Below are positions 1 through 13,695 of a DNA stretch of 64,000 bases, piece by piece (within the stretch, counting starts at the first letter, position 1; each line of letters begins with the position of its first letter). Made by a program: the position numbers and the translations under genes. Under the pieces are notes generated by a model, which was not told the DNA's origin, made no database searches, and saw nothing but the letters and a program-made list of their open reading frames with translations. This DNA comes from Lepidurus packardi. Lineage: Eukaryota; Arthropoda; Branchiopoda; Notostraca; Triopsidae. The stretch is taken from the NCBI GenBank assembly GCA_023053545.1, contig JAKZAN010000005.1, positions 4,526,001 to 4,590,000 on the forward strand, written 5' to 3'.

Positions 1-3000
1 TCCCGCTATTGGCCTTCTTTTTATTCCGTCCTAGTTCATAACGGATTTCGAGTTTGCTTCAAGACTCGGATCGTGTGTGGACCGGCATGCAATTTACTAG
101 GTTGGACTTCAATATAATGACTTTGGACCATTGCCCTCATGTCACGACTTGTCCATCTTCTGCCATCCTGCTTTGGCAAAAAAAAGTCGGGGAAATCGCC
201 TTTGACAGTTGTTCTGTACTCAGACATGAACGCAACTATTTTTAAAATTATAGAAAACTGCGCGAGCATAAAGCCAAGAGAAATTTGACAAGACATGCAG
301 GCCATTCCAATAATTCTATTCTGTTTTACAAATATTTTGTAGTAAAGTGCCTCCAAATTCTGGAAAAAAACAGTGCACTGAATGTCGAAAGATGAAAACG
401 AGAACACTTCCTTTCTGCTATTCCGGCTTCATCTCTCTTTTTCTTGAAAGGGGAAAAGGAGAAGATACGAATAAAACGAAAAGCAGGAAAGAATGGGTTC
501 GAGTAAATAAGCGGCCAACGTAATTTGCATGGGAAGCTGTCAGAGACATCGAGTTTTGAAGCAGTCCCTGGCTTGTTATATTACCGATCTTTTTTTTTAT
601 TTTTTATGTAAACGTGAGCAGGCCTACCTCTGATTACTATACTCGGTTAAGGTTCCCCCCATGCCTTTCTTAGGATATGGAACGAGCCCCATGAAATATT
701 CAAAGATTCCACTCCGGAGTCCAGAGGATGTGCGAGAGGTTAACTATCCAATACATGGACCACGACCCAAAAGCCAAAAAAGACCACCCTACCGCAGTGA
801 CATTAGGCAAACATGAATCTTTTTTCTCTCTCTCCCCCTTGGTATATATCTCGTCTGGGTGTATATAAAGTCCCCTTGGCCCATATTCTGAGCACATTTG
901 AATGTATCTAAAGCCCAGATCGAGGGGAGATGGTATGGAACAAGGAGTCAAGTCAAACTATAGAATCCAGTTGGCTGGCATTTTTCATCCCCCCTAAAAA
1001 AAACTTTGGTTACCCCATACACGCATATCCCGAACGAATATTTGGTAGGAGGAATGAGATGAGCACGACACAGAATACAAAATAGGATTTCCCCTCCCAT
1101 CCAATGCACTAAAGGCCCTTTCCCTCGTCTATAGACGGTCTTAGCGTTGGGTCGCGTCTTTCTCTCACAATAAACGCACCAGTTCTGCACTGCTGCCAAA
1201 GAAAAGAGAAGTGCTATAGCACAATTTATGTACGACGACATGTGCTGGGCCTAAAACGGAAGAATTTGTCGACGGAGTATTAGGCCAGCGCTTAAAAGCG
1301 AAAAGGGCAAGAGGAAGTCACACGAGTGTCTCCCAAGGAAGGGACGAAGGATACATCCGTAAGTTAACTGATTCCTATCCAGCTTCCCATGCATTTGCAT
1401 GTGATTATGTGCTACAAGTTGGGAGGGCAAAAACTCGGACTTCAGAAGAAGACCGCAGCGACCAGAGCCATACCATACCACACCCCAAAGGAAGTGCTCC
1501 GGCTCCAAATACTCACACACACTTTTTGAACCTGTATCATCAGTGCCAGGAAACCAAACCAGTTTGCGCGCCGATCACTGGTGACAGTCAACAATCCTGG
1601 GAATTAGATGACCGAGGAAGATGGATGCCAAAAAGAAAAAAAAGTTACGTTTGAGTACTCTTTTTTGTTTTAATTACATCGGGTCGTGGGATGTGTGAAC
1701 GCATCAGAAAAAAGATACTGATAAAGACGAAACCGAATCTACTGCAAGGTTAAAATACAAAAGGGGATTTTTTGTTCGATATCCATTATTATGTTACAAA
1801 AGGAAAATGTTATTCAAAGAGATGGGAGAGAAAAAGCGAGACGAGGTTTAGGAACGGCCGGGAAATGCTCGGCGAGAGTGAAGGAGTTTTGCATGGGACG
1901 TATGTAAATGAGGCGATGATGGAAAAGGGACTAATATGCGTGCAGTGCGTAACATTTGCACGGCGCAAAAGGCGATGGAGAATATTACGGAGGTACACAA
2001 ACAACTGCTCTCACCTTCAAATGGCTTGGCCATAACTACCGGAGTAGCTTTAAAGTTTCTCTAATCGTTTTAAAAATTCTGCTTCAATAAGATCTTGTCT
2101 ATTCTTCAAATTTGCATACTGACCTTAATTTAATTTTCCTTTCTTATTTTCAGGCTAGATTGACCACACTTCATGGGCTGAACCACTGCTGGCTAGTGGC
2201 CGTTTTCTTAGAATTCAAAACAAAGTTAAAAGGGTGGTCAAGCGCAAGTTAATCCTGGGTGCAGTACTCCGGCATTGCAGTAAGTGATAATGCCAAGTTT
2301 TTCACTGTTTTGGTGTTTACACGTCGGATCCGAACTCTTTCACACACAGGAACACATTCACGGAGAGCACTATTTACGGTCGAATAATTATGTGTCTGTC
2401 CAGAAGCACAGCTGGCTAGGGACTGGGTTCGCTTGAGTAGGGAAATAGGGATTTTCAACAAGCTGCAGGCGAGGTTATGCTAGGTTTCCCTGCGACTCTG
2501 GCGCGGTGCGGCTCGGGCTACACGTGAACGCCAAAAGGGGCCTGGGGAGGGGGGGTTTTAGGTCCGCTCGAACGGTCCATGCAGTATAGACCTCTACGAT
2601 TGATATTGGCCAGGGTAGTAGTTTATTATTACGTCCTCAATACACGGATAGTAGATTAAAGTTTACCCTTTTACCATCCTATACTTTGCCCTCCTTTTTC
2701 ACTGGAATATGTAGCTGATGCTATGGGCATTCATTTCTTTGTTAAGTTAAACGAAGAGTTTAATCGGAATTATTTTAATATCAGATATTCCAGACGGTGT
2801 GGGGAAGGTGTACTACATACAGCAGTTTTCAAACGGGGGCAACCGGAGCCAACAACAGATGAATAAGCATAAAATATTGGGCGGGATAAAGAGGGTTGAG
2901 AAATGTTAAAAGTTACACTGGCGAAAAAAATGAGAAGAATGGAGGCGTTTTTGGGGGTCCTGGCATGCGAAGGAAATGCAGGGGTCGCATAGGAAAGAAG

Positions 3001-6000
3001 ATGGGGAGGCTGAGAATACGTTTCGGAAAATCCTATCCAAGCGGCGCCTCAAGGGCTCCACACAGCTTATATATTCTTTGTACAATCGGCGGAATTTTCT
3101 GTTTAAAAAGGGGGGAAGGGGGGTCTGCTAGAGAGGCCTGAAACTTCAAAACCCAAAAGCCTCTCTTTTCTGATCCCCGGGGTTCTTAACGCTCTTGCCC
3201 GCATGATGGCCTCATATAGTATAAACGGGAAACACCTGTCTAGTGAAGGTTTTTGATCTCTCAAAGATTGAAATCACAAATAGAAACCCTCTTGCCATTC
3301 TTAGCATTGTTAGGTTAGGCAAGTTTTTAGAGGCCGGAATCCCAAAATGCGTCACAATCTTGTTAAAGAGAGGAATCGTGCCATGAAGAAGGGCATTTTT
3401 ACGGCTCTTGTAGAAAATTTCTCTTCAACAAGCCCATCCATCACAGGCCCAAAGCGAGTGAAAATTGTCAACGCCTCAAATTGAATGTTCGGAGTAAATA
3501 AATAAAAAGGTTGTCTAAATCTAAACTGGAGTACAGAAGCTACATACGTGAAGATTGTAACCTATTATCCCCTATGAAATGGTATCATTGTCTGGCAGGC
3601 CAATATTCTCCACGATATCGAGATTTTTTTTGCTCGCAATCGACCGCACCCCAGCAAAAGTATGATATAGCATCCGCATAGCAAAAAAGAAAAGCCTATC
3701 CATCTTATATGAAACCGAACGACGGAAGCCCAAGTCAAAGCCAAGGAGAAAGAGAGAGAAACTTGCAAGCTTTTTGGCTGTTGCAAGCAGCATCCATCGT
3801 TTTCTCAGAAAAGGAGATTGAGGATGGCGAAAAGCATCCCATTGTAATCGCTCACAAAGCCCGGAAGATAAAGTATATATGAGAATAAGAGAGATAGCGC
3901 GCGAGGCAAGAATAGGGAGTGAACACTAAGGTTCTTGCCAAGGGACTTTTGCTGTTTTCCGAAAAAGCCTTGATTTCATAACCAAGCTGTTGGACCTGCA
4001 CAAGCACAACTGACGCAATGGTTTCATTATTGAAACTTTTTCTTTTGCTTGGGCGAAGCAACTCATCTAGCTCAGGACACTGGTAGTTCCTTCAACAGAA
4101 AAGACACTGTACCCAATTGACAAATCCGAAAGACACGCAAGGGGACTTGAAAAGCGTTAGCGAAATACATTTTATGAATCTCGTTGATGTGCCCTGGCCA
4201 ATGGAAAACAATTGCGCCCAAATTGCCTTATAAACAGGCTGAAAAGCTAGGACTTTCTGAGCGATTGTTGGGCTAGTTTTGATGGATGATGGAAGGCGGA
4301 TTCCTTTTTTAAGCTTCCTATTGTAGCATATGGGGGTTGTTGAATAGTATCTGCATTGGAATAGGGGCAATGAATTATTGTCTGGTAACATGAGGGGTCC
4401 GATTTCCTCTCTCTCTGTTTTACGGATATGGTTGCCTAAGCATTGTTGATTTCTTAAAGGAATTTAAGGAATTTAATTTTTTGAGGGGACTGGGAGAGGC
4501 CACAATCTCTTTGATAAACCATAAAACTCTAATGTTCCAAAGTTCCAATGGAATTTCTTCCAAGGGTGCCCTTTATTCCGCAGCAGGGTACACTTTGGTT
4601 ACTTTGGAATGCGTTTCTGCTGCATAACGCACCTACGGATTGTTCTGAGTCCAAAACTGTGTCATTCGAAGTTATAAGAGCGTATTGAATCTGGAATCCG
4701 TTTTTTGTTATTCAATACGGGCAATCTGTCTTCCAGGACTGCGAAGGGGAATATCCAGTGGTAATAAGATTCTGCCTTTATAGTTACGTGATGAATGTCC
4801 GGCATTAATAAGTCATCTTTCAAACGTACTTGCTGGATGTTGAATGAAAAGTTTCTTCCTGGTTCATTTGCATGCAGGGAGGACACCCGCTGGCTTTGAG
4901 CTCTTTGACGGATTTATTCCGCCGATTCTTATCAGATCAAGAAAACCCTTTTGGGCTCGTCTGTTTATCGCCCGCCTTCATAAAACTGTAAAGTAACCTT
5001 TAATTTTTTTTTGGGGGTCCCGAAAGAGGTGCCGTGTTAGGAGCTATTAATGGGCCCATATGTGAGAACAGGCCCAAAGCATATGGGGGGAATGAAGGCT
5101 TGAGGGGTCTGATTTATAGAAGCTAAATTTAAAAGGGCGTTTAATTCGGTGCCGAGCAAAAGGCGCGGTTGCTAGGAACAACTTTGACGAATCGTGAATC
5201 TCTCATCCGCACCTGACCGATTCCATGTGTGTGTATGTTGGAGCTCGTTGTGTTGTGGGTCCCTTGCAAATGAAGAAAGAGTTGGAAGACCATCTGCAAA
5301 AGCGTTAATAGCAATCACCGCCAACGTAAGAGACGACCTTTTTCTTTTTAAATTTTTTGTTCATTTATGCGACTTGGATGACCTTGCTGGCCTTTAATGA
5401 CGTCATGAGTGGCCCACACGACTGATTTAATGAGCGACGAGAATTAACGAAGGCCCTCATCCGGTATGCATCTCGAAAGGGCGGAGACCTTTTGGCCAAT
5501 GAAGCGAAGCAAGGGTTCGGAAAATTTCGCGAGCAAATATATGTGTGCGTCGGTTTTTTTCAGAAAGGACCGTATACTTACATGTGCTGACATTTGACAC
5601 GTTGAGCTGTAAAGAACGAGTCAAGGTTATAAGCCTTTCGGAGGGAGAGAGCGCGTCCTATAATTTGCGTTGAAAATTAGATTAGCCACGGTTTTAGCCC
5701 AGAGGAGAATGTTTAAAATCAAATAAATTGGCGCGTTTGTCGCTTTGCAAGAAGTTTCCATTCGAAAAGGGACGGCGATTGCGGTCTCCTGGATGAGGGC
5801 CCGGAAGTGGTCGCGTCGTATCCAGACTCACCGTTGCAAGTGGCGAGTTACACCTTAATATGAGCTAAAAATGACCATACCCGGGTAGCTAAACAGAAGC
5901 TTGCGGGGTCGAAACGTGAAAATCGCTGCTCGCCCCGCGTGTCTTCGATTATCTTTTACGAGCTGCAACACACGACTCCAATTCAGACCTCACCAGTGCT

Positions 6001-9000
6001 GCTGTTGCGGATGCAAGTCCGGTCTAAGCACACGGAGGGGACCTTACCGACTACCTACTATGTGTACGATAGTATACATATATATAAATAAAAGAACAAT
6101 GTCGGGAGCTTATCATTGTTAAATCACCGGAAATGTGGGTTAGTACACACAGATAAAAAAGGAGAAGAAAAGCGTAATCGATGTTGCCTGGAAACTGTAT
6201 TTCTCCCAGCTCTTATTGCGCTCTTCATGGTAACTATGTTGCCTGGCTTGCCGCGCAAGAAAAAGGAAAAGTTCTAACCGAGGGGAAATAGAATACAGGG
6301 CGAGATTCATTGCCTCTCCGCGGGATTATCTGGGATGCAATAGGGGGCAAGCTTAAGCAGACCACGTGCCCCCCGATCAGAGAAACGACCTGCCAAGTTG
6401 TATAGCAGTCCATCAAGGCTCAAGTCTCTGGAATTTCCATGGATTGCTATCGATGGGGGTTATTGTTCTCGCTTTGGGTTGCCGCTAACAGATAACGCTC
6501 GCACGCGTTTGGTAATCGGAACGAATTGGGGAAAATGTTCTCTGGTGCTTAGTTCCACAAGTCCTTTCATCGTTTCAATCTTTTGCTTTGCGAATGGCTC
6601 GTGATCGCCGTTATGTTCCATTCTATTAAGTCTGGTCTACTAATCTTTAACTACCACTAAAATCACATGTTGAGATTTGCCTGAGTACTTGTTGTCCAAA
6701 TTAGTTTAAAAACGATAAACTTTCGTGTATTTTTTTTTAAAGTTAGCTGTCATTAGTTATTGACATTAAAGCTAGTCGTCATGACATCGCAGCCATGTCG
6801 TGGCGTGGCTTGAGGAAATTGTTACCATGGTTACTGTTTATTCCTATCGTCAGAAAGTAAAAAAGATTAGAGATAAAAGAAAAAGAATTTTGCCCGAGAC
6901 TGATAAATGTGACACCAGAAGACCACGTATTAGTATAAAGTATTTAAGTAATAGCAGGTTATTTATTACCTAGCGCCCGAGCAAAGAAACCTAGATTAAG
7001 TATTGCTCTGTAGATTAAGAACCTAGATTAAGAATTCCCGATGCAAAGAAACTAAGATTTACCTTTGCTCTGTTTTTAAAGCGAAGTTTTTTGGTAGTTA
7101 TTGTCCTTTAAAGAACTTTACGACTGGTTTGCACTTTATGAAACCCAAGTCGTTTTTCACTATTCTTGATATGAGCTAGTCGACCGTAGAGTACGTAATA
7201 GCTGCAGTGAATCATTAGGGAGTACCGGAGGGATAATTGCTAGCAGATTGGTTGTGGAGCTGTGCTTAGTGGCACGGAGTTTCCTGTGTTTCAATGTCCC
7301 TGGCGTTTTTTTCTTTCCTGTCATGCTGGAAGGTAATGCAACCCCCGGGAGCATGCCAGCTTATAATTTCCATTGAGTATGTACCGTTTATGAACATCCG
7401 GAGACCTACCAAGTTTGGATCAAAGGTTAGGTAAATTAAACGTTGACTCTAATGACTAATAGCCCAAAGCTCTCGGTTTTTCTTCGAATAGAAATTTTGG
7501 CGCCGAGTCAGGCGAACGTGTGAAGAAAAAATAAAAGAATAGCTAAGGCTTCCAGCAACAAGAAAGGCGTCGAAGCTAAACATACCACCTGTCCAAGGAT
7601 GACATAAAGGAGTAGAAGACCTCCCAAATCCATGTATTTTTAGTAGCAGAAAAAAAGGAACGTGGTAGATCCATTAATGAACTTGTCATCAAATTAAGAA
7701 AATTATGTCTTGGATGTCGAGTCCTACGAAGCAAAAAAATTTTCCACCATCTTTTCATAATGCTTTTTATATGGGTGGAAACTTGAGTTGGATAAACGTG
7801 GGATTTGTTCTTTTAACGTTTTTTTTTTGTCTAGGATTTGCGTCAGCTCCGTTGGGACTGTTTGAGAAACTTAAAAGCTGTGATGTGCGAGGAGTGTAAG
7901 CAAGTCTCAATTATAAAACCGCGGACCACCTGAAAATATGCTTTAATGGTTGTTGATGACAAGTCGTGGAATAGCGAAGGCAATACTTCCCGACTGGCTG
8001 TTCTTCTATGGGCCTCATTTCCGCGTGGAGTGAGTTTAATTTAGCGGATCATTTTTTAGTCATTTATTATAATTACCCCAAACATCCTGAACAGTTGGAC
8101 AATAAAGTACACAGGTATATACAGTATAAAGCGTTAGTAGATGCCATCACGCGGAATAACGAGCTAAACGCGGGCATTTCCTGCGGTAAATCGGTTTCAT
8201 GTGTGTCTGAGTTCGTTTTAGAAACGTATACAGAATAGTTGAAACAATAGACAACACGTTTGTATACTCTTACTGCCTTAATAGCTAAAACTTTGCAACA
8301 TGGCAATACGCGCACCCACAGGGCCTGCTGTTCTTACTTTGACGTCCATGTTTGCTCTAGCTTAAAATGAACGTTTTTGCGTCGCTAGATACTTCATGCT
8401 ATGGCACTGAAAGTGAAGAGTTTCGAGAAAAAAGTGAACAGTCGGGGTGTTAACGAAAAGCCTTTTCTCTCAGCAAAGTCATTTCGTCCATCACGGTTTT
8501 AGCCTTAGAAACCATAGCGGAGAGGTCTTATGACAAAGCACATTCTCACGATTAGGCTGGTTGGCGCAGCTTTGCATCTTCTCTTCTGTTCACGTTTAGT
8601 GAATTTGGTAGATGGCCGAGTGTGACGCTGGCGAAACCAAAAGTGAGGAAACGACAGCAGCATGAGGTCTAGGGCTGAAAGAGAAAATTTCCTACAAGCC
8701 ATGTGTTTGGGGGTAAAATAATAAAGTCATTAAGTTCAGGGACCTGGGCGCGTAAAGCTATGGTCGAGCATCCTCGAATGTTACCCAAAATCGTCTATTC
8801 CACGCCTCGTGACGTGTTCATGTTGCTGTTGATAAATTTGCATATGAGTGTGCATGAGATCACCCCGCCCTGGACTCTTACCGCACTGTAATTAGATCCC
8901 AGGGGTTTTACTCAAAAGAACAAGCTGTTTACAACGTGTATGCGGTTGTGGTGCGGTCCGGTAATAACTAGAGATATCCCTATCCGCATATCTCTCTACA

Positions 9001-12000
9001 TAAAAAAGAGTTCATATATGAATTTAAAAGAAAGAGGAAAATGGATTCTGGGAACTGGGGACTCTGTTTCCCATCCATTTTTAGCAAATTATCTATGTCG
9101 TGCGTGATGTTTGTAGCTATGCAAATGAGATTATTCTGCTGTTTGGGACCAGGAAGTGCCAGCATTGTCGAGCTGATTGGCATGTGTGTGTGTGTCTGTC
9201 TATAGTTAGTGAAAGAACACAAAAAACGACACCTGGACATGTGTGCTTCCTGGGTTTTTAACATATAGGCAAAATAATGCAACAATGTGTAGGGGAACAT
9301 ACGCAATGAAAACAAAACTCACGGAACCCCTACCGCACACACGCAAAAGCATCTTTTGGAAAGCGCGTGAATAATATATCATTTTTGAGTATTATCTAAA
9401 CCTATGCTTATGAGCAGTTTATACGTCATTTGACACGATTGAGGGTTTGTTTGCATTGAGGCTCAATTATCTGTTCAGTCGTCGAGCTTCGCTTTAAGAG
9501 CTTTTTCCCCCTGTTCAGAAAGCGTTACTGTATTTTTTCGCGTTTTTCAAAGTTGCTGTGTCAAAGAAAGCAGATGGCATGGGGATTAGATATAGGGATG
9601 AGAAGCTTACGTTTTTCACCGTAAAAAAAATATTACCTTTTTTCAAAAACTCTACAGGCAGCAGGCGGGCTCCGTGAGTTTTTAGGAGAAAAAAGTAATG
9701 AACAAGAAACTCAATATTGGGTGGAAACACAAGTTCGGACGTATATATGAGCTTATTTGAACTTGTTTCCCTTTTTTCCCTCCTTTGGTTGCATAAATTT
9801 ATTTTAATCGAAAAATCCTTCCCTTATTTTCTTTTTTTTTTACTCTTTGGACCATCTGTCACAGACATGACAAGAGGAAAATCTAACGCCCCACTCTTAT
9901 GTTCGTATAGGTCTTCCATTTTGTCTTCTTTTTCTTTCACTTTTATTTCCACAATAACTTTTTATCATTCTAAGCGTGCTAAGCTTGTATACGGCAACAC
10001 ATGCGTTGCTGTTGTCAGACACCCACGATGCAATGATGGGTCCGCTTTTCATTGCAATTATGCTAATCACTTGTGTCCACAATATTGATTGACACTCCCT
10101 CCTCTGTTCCATTGTACTTCACTAAGTCTTCTATTGATCAGCTAATTCCAAGTTGACAGCTTTTACGTTCACTGATTCAACAATGTCGCCAGGGACTGCG
10201 GAAACTGTTCTATTCCGTGTCTTGCGATGTTTCACATTGGACCCGTGGTAACAGTATTTTGTATAGACTTTTAATAAAACTTTTGGAACCCAAACGGTAT
10301 TTTAGTTTTAACCCAAAAAATGAATAACGCTATATTAGAGAAGACAAAAACTTCAGACCACCCGACACATGATGGATGAGTTTTATGGAACTAGAAAACA
10401 ATAGCGTTTATATGGCCGGATATTGTCGAGTTTTAAAACGCATTCACCGGATGCAGGTGCGGCCCGATAAGGCATCTAAAAGACCATGCAAACGTCACTT
10501 AAAGCAACTTGTAGTTCATTAATCAGATGAGATATACTTCCCCTAAGAAGCAAGCAAAAAAAAAAGTTTTGCCAAAGTTATATACCATTGTACCGTGTCG
10601 TTGATAAGCATGTAGAAAGGGGCATTTTATAAGACAATACTTTGTGGTCAGGACCTAATATTCTTTCTTATGCCTTATGCGGTGCTCGTGACGCCTAGGA
10701 AATTATTTCCTGCAAACACGCTACTCGCCTTTGCATACAAAGTTCTAGCACAGCTGCTTCGTTATTAGAGAAGCTGATAGTTTGCGGAACGGAATGGTTG
10801 ATCTCACGCGTTACTTGCGATGAAACGTCTGAGTTATAAAAAAGAAGTGAAGGCGGCAAAGAATGCTTCCCACTAGTTATGCTTATGATGGGCTTGGCAC
10901 GCAGCTACATTGCCTAGGTTCATTAAGAATGCGTTTATGAGTCACCGACAGCACGCGACTTAACGAGGCGCCTTCCGTTTGAAAGACATGCAAAATCGCA
11001 TTTATGAGTGCTGGTGCTTACGAGTTGGTTAATAATAGGGAAACAGTCCCCAGGAATATGGTTTATGATCCTGCAGTCCCTTTCATCCTGGATGTAAAGG
11101 CGATGTCGTTAGGTGCCGAGCCGAAAAGTCGCGAGCGTTTCTTGTGCAATACGTCAAGGTTTCTTTGATAATTTAGAGGGAGTGTACAGGGTGAGACGTG
11201 GACCCGAACAGGGACCATGAGGAAAGTCAGGCCGAAAAGCTCTGGTTATTTGCTCCATTTGCAGTAACCGTTAATGAGATGGCGGAATGCCTTCCCCGTC
11301 TCCCTTTTCCTCTTTTCGCAATGACAACAGCAGAAAAGCGAGGGTGACATGTATTGTAGTTCTAAGAGAAGGGCTTCTCCTTTATTACGTATACTCTACA
11401 ATCTTGTCGGTGATGCCCTAGGGCGGTATTCTGTGCTTCTCTTAATTAAGCTGTGCGGATTGTCGCCCTCACTTTTGGCGTGTGCTTCCGCTGGAATCTT
11501 TCCATCCTTGGAACACGGCATGTCTGCACTTTTTGCTTGGCGTGTGGAAAAGATGAAACGGAAAAGGGGCAAAGAGCTTGTCATGGAGGCTGGTGTCTTA
11601 GTTATTGATGCATGAGTTGCCAAATTGAGTTGAAGAAGTGTTGAACGGGAAAAAAGCTTTTGGGTGTTGTGTTATAGCCTGGAGGTCATACAAGGTCTTG
11701 TGGTGGGGTTTTGCGGGCATTACCAAGCAACGGAACATTCGATTCCCTGGAGGTTGGCCTCCAAATGAGTATACGAGAAAAGAGACAAGGTCGAAGGGCG
11801 AAATGACTTGGGAGGGGAGAAGGACTTCGGCAGTGACAAGGCAATCGCTCCCTTGGAACTCATCTTCTGTCATACGTCTTGCACTTTCTGTGCCACTAGT
11901 CTAGTACAGCCTTAATTTACAGCCTCAAACACCACCCTGCGGAGTTATAATTACGCTTAGGTTTCGTCTCCTTACCCTAAGTCCTCTTCTGTTACCAAAC

Positions 12001-12684
12001 CACCACAACATCCAATACCATATACACACATGCACGCATTTACAGCCCCTCTGAAATTCCCTGTAGTATTCCTTATGTATAGGGTAAAAGGGTGAACTTT
12101 GACTGTAGACACATAACAAGCCTGCACCCAAATTATTTACAAAATCTTTTCTTTCCCTCACTCCTTAAGTTTTTTCACGCATTTTTGAAGGAAAATATCT
12201 CGAGTCATCTGTGGTATCTGAAAGTAAGCCTCTTTTCCTTAATGGGTTTCATAAGAAAAACAAACTGGTGCTGAAGGCAGCCTATAACGAGCCTCTTACG
12301 ATAGTCACGGAAGAATTTATTAGTTAGCTGTATACAAAACCAGCAGCCTAGTCTTTCTATTTATTTATACACTTCCATTTCTTCCGCTAGACTCTTACTG
12401 TGAAAAAAAATGCTGAAAAAAGCAAAACTCTAATAGGGTTTTTGAACTGACGTTTTTTTTTTTTTAAAAAAAGAAAAACTGGAGTGTGTTTAATTGAGTC
12501 ATCGGAAAGGAAGCAGTAACAAGCCTTCATTCTGGTTTACGTAACTGTCTTCCTCACCTGTTGTTAAATTAGCTCTACAGACGTACGCGTCCTAATTAGC
12601 GGTTCGTGAGATGACTCCAGGAATTTATCATTTTGAAAAAGTTATGGCTTGGTCGCTTTTTAAACTGAATTTAAAAATGCTGTA
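1..12684. other. Intergenic, no supportable gene
   Basis: No open frame here looks like a conserved protein; the longest is about 120 codons and all have the low-complexity look of chance frames. I see homopolymer runs, a short TG-rich tract near 9184-9196, a local duplication around 6985-7075 built on a CTAGATTAAG motif, and one short diverged repeat near 6.8 kb that is listed separately. Small exons, non-coding RNAs and enhancers could be present and would not be visible to me. Confidence 0.6.
6781..6834 (+). repeat. Short dispersed repeat, copy 1
   Basis: About 50 bp containing TCGTGGCGTGGCTT followed by TTACCATGGTTACT recurs in diverged form near 42394-42448, in the same orientation and spacing. 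Both copies are preceded by a TGACATC/TGACGTC motif. This could be an ancient transposon scrap or a shared regulatory module; the family is not recognised. Confidence 0.4.
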
Positions 12685-13165
12685 CAGTAGGTGATCGGTA
12701 AACGAACAGTTCGGATAACGAACAAATCAGATAACGAACACTTTTTTTGCATTTTATGTTCGGATAACGAACCAACACGTTCTCCGTATTTATTGACAAA
12801 CTTGTGTAATGTATCCTACTGTCAAATTTTTCGAACAAGGATTTTTTTCAGCTAGTGGAGTAAAAGAGAGTACAAGTTTTAACGATTTTCATCAACAAAA
12901 TTTGATGAGAATCGTTAACCCAACCTAAGCTAACCTAACCCAATTCATTTCCAATCCAACTACCAATTTTTAACTCGAATGACACATATTTGTCATTCTT
13001 TTCCGGGAACGTTTTGCAACAATCTGACACACTAGTGTCACTGTTAACCTCCGTATTTTTTAACCGGAGACCGTGTTGATTCTGTTAGGTGTTCGTTATC
13101 CGATCATAAAAATGCGCAAAAAAAGTGTTCATTATCCGATCTGTTCGTTAACCGATCACCCACTG
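12685..13165. mobile_element. Pogo/Tigger-like MITE with long inverted ends
   Basis: The element begins CAGTAGGTGATCGGTAAACG at 12685 and ends with the inverse complement of CAGTGGGTGATCGGTTAACG at 13165. A TA dinucleotide lies on each side (12683-12684 and 13166-13167). CAGT termini with TA target duplication are the hallmark of pogo/Tigger members of the Tc1/mariner superfamily. The inverted ends extend about 85-90 bp and contain repeated GGATAACGAAC motifs, three in the left arm. No transposase is encoded, so it is non-autonomous. Its centre is interrupted by a second element (12773-13078). It lies about 0.5 kb upstream of the PPIL1 start codon. Confidence 0.75.
12773..13078. mobile_element. 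CAACACG-ended MITE nested in the pogo-like MITE
   Basis: This 306-bp insert has terminal inverted repeats: CAACACGTTCTCCG at the left and CGGAGACCGTGTTG at the right. A diverged copy in the opposite orientation lies at 47864-48183, aligning over most of its length, including a TAGTTGGATTGGAAATG stretch and a (T/A)GGTTAGGTTAG-like tract. That second copy has an 8-bp target duplication, which favours the hAT superfamily (8-bp duplications are established for hAT; P elements also make 8 bp). No coding capacity. A matching duplication is not visible around this copy. Confidence 0.7.
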
Positions 13166-13200
13166 TATGTAACAATACAAATGATATGTAATAATACAAT

Positions 13201-13290
13201 AATACAATATGTAATAACAACAATCCGGAGAACGTGTTGACAAATCTTACACACAGCGTTCTCCGGATTATTGTTATTACATATTGTATT
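13201..13290. repeat. Near-perfect 34-bp-arm palindrome
   Basis: Arms 13201-13234 and 13257-13290 are reverse complements at 33 of 34 positions, with a 22-nt spacer. With gaps, the complementarity continues outward through AT-rich DNA to roughly 13168-13320. The inner parts of the arms carry ATCCGGAGAACG, the same core as the terminus of the CAACA-type MITEs, so two such ends face outward here. It could form a cruciform, or a hairpin if transcribed. Confidence 0.75.
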
Positions 13291-13442
13291 ATTATATATT
13301 ATTATTATTACATATAATTTGTATTATATTACATATTGTATGATTGGTATTACATGTAAATAAACGGAGTAAGACTTTATATAATTCTTAATTTTTTTGG
13401 TCTTCAGAACGAATTAATCAAATTCCCTTTAAAATCTATCGT

Positions 13443-13523
13443 AGATCGATTATCGATTAACGAACAATTCGGAAGCGAACATCTTTTTGGAACGGATTAT
13501 GTTTGTTAACCGATCACCCACTG
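13443..13523. mobile_element. Solo pogo-like inverted-repeat end
   Basis: A third copy of the pogo-like terminus ends at 13523 (GTTAACCGATCACCCACTG followed by TA) and includes diverged GATTAACGAACA-type subterminal repeats. No partner left end is visible apart from the one at 12685. Either that end is shared by a larger nested composite (12685-13523), or this is the remnant of a separate element. It ends 172 bp before the PPIL1 start codon. Confidence 0.6.
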
Positions 13524-13695
13524 TATTTTAACCCAGCAAAGGTAGTTGAATTGAGTATTGCATATAATTCAGGGGTGACTTACAGTTGTCTACCAAGTTG
13601 CCTTGGAACAAGTTGACTCAGTTTGTTATACAGATACAAACTTGCCGCAAATCCAAACAAGTTTTAACTTCTTCTTTCAGCCTTCTTTCTGCAAA

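Noticed and set aside
36-407. 123-codon minus-strand open frame at the left edge
   Set aside because: No recognisable domain and no splice or context support; its length is compatible with chance in this composition.
4662-4886. 74-codon minus-strand frame with a protein-like composition
   Set aside because: No family recognised, and no adjoining exon with matching phase could be found.
7645-7735. Plus-strand peptide (RSINELVIKLRKLC) faintly like a retrotransposon Gag
   Set aside because: Only about 20 residues resemble Gag and no zinc knuckle or pol sequence follows; too weak to call.
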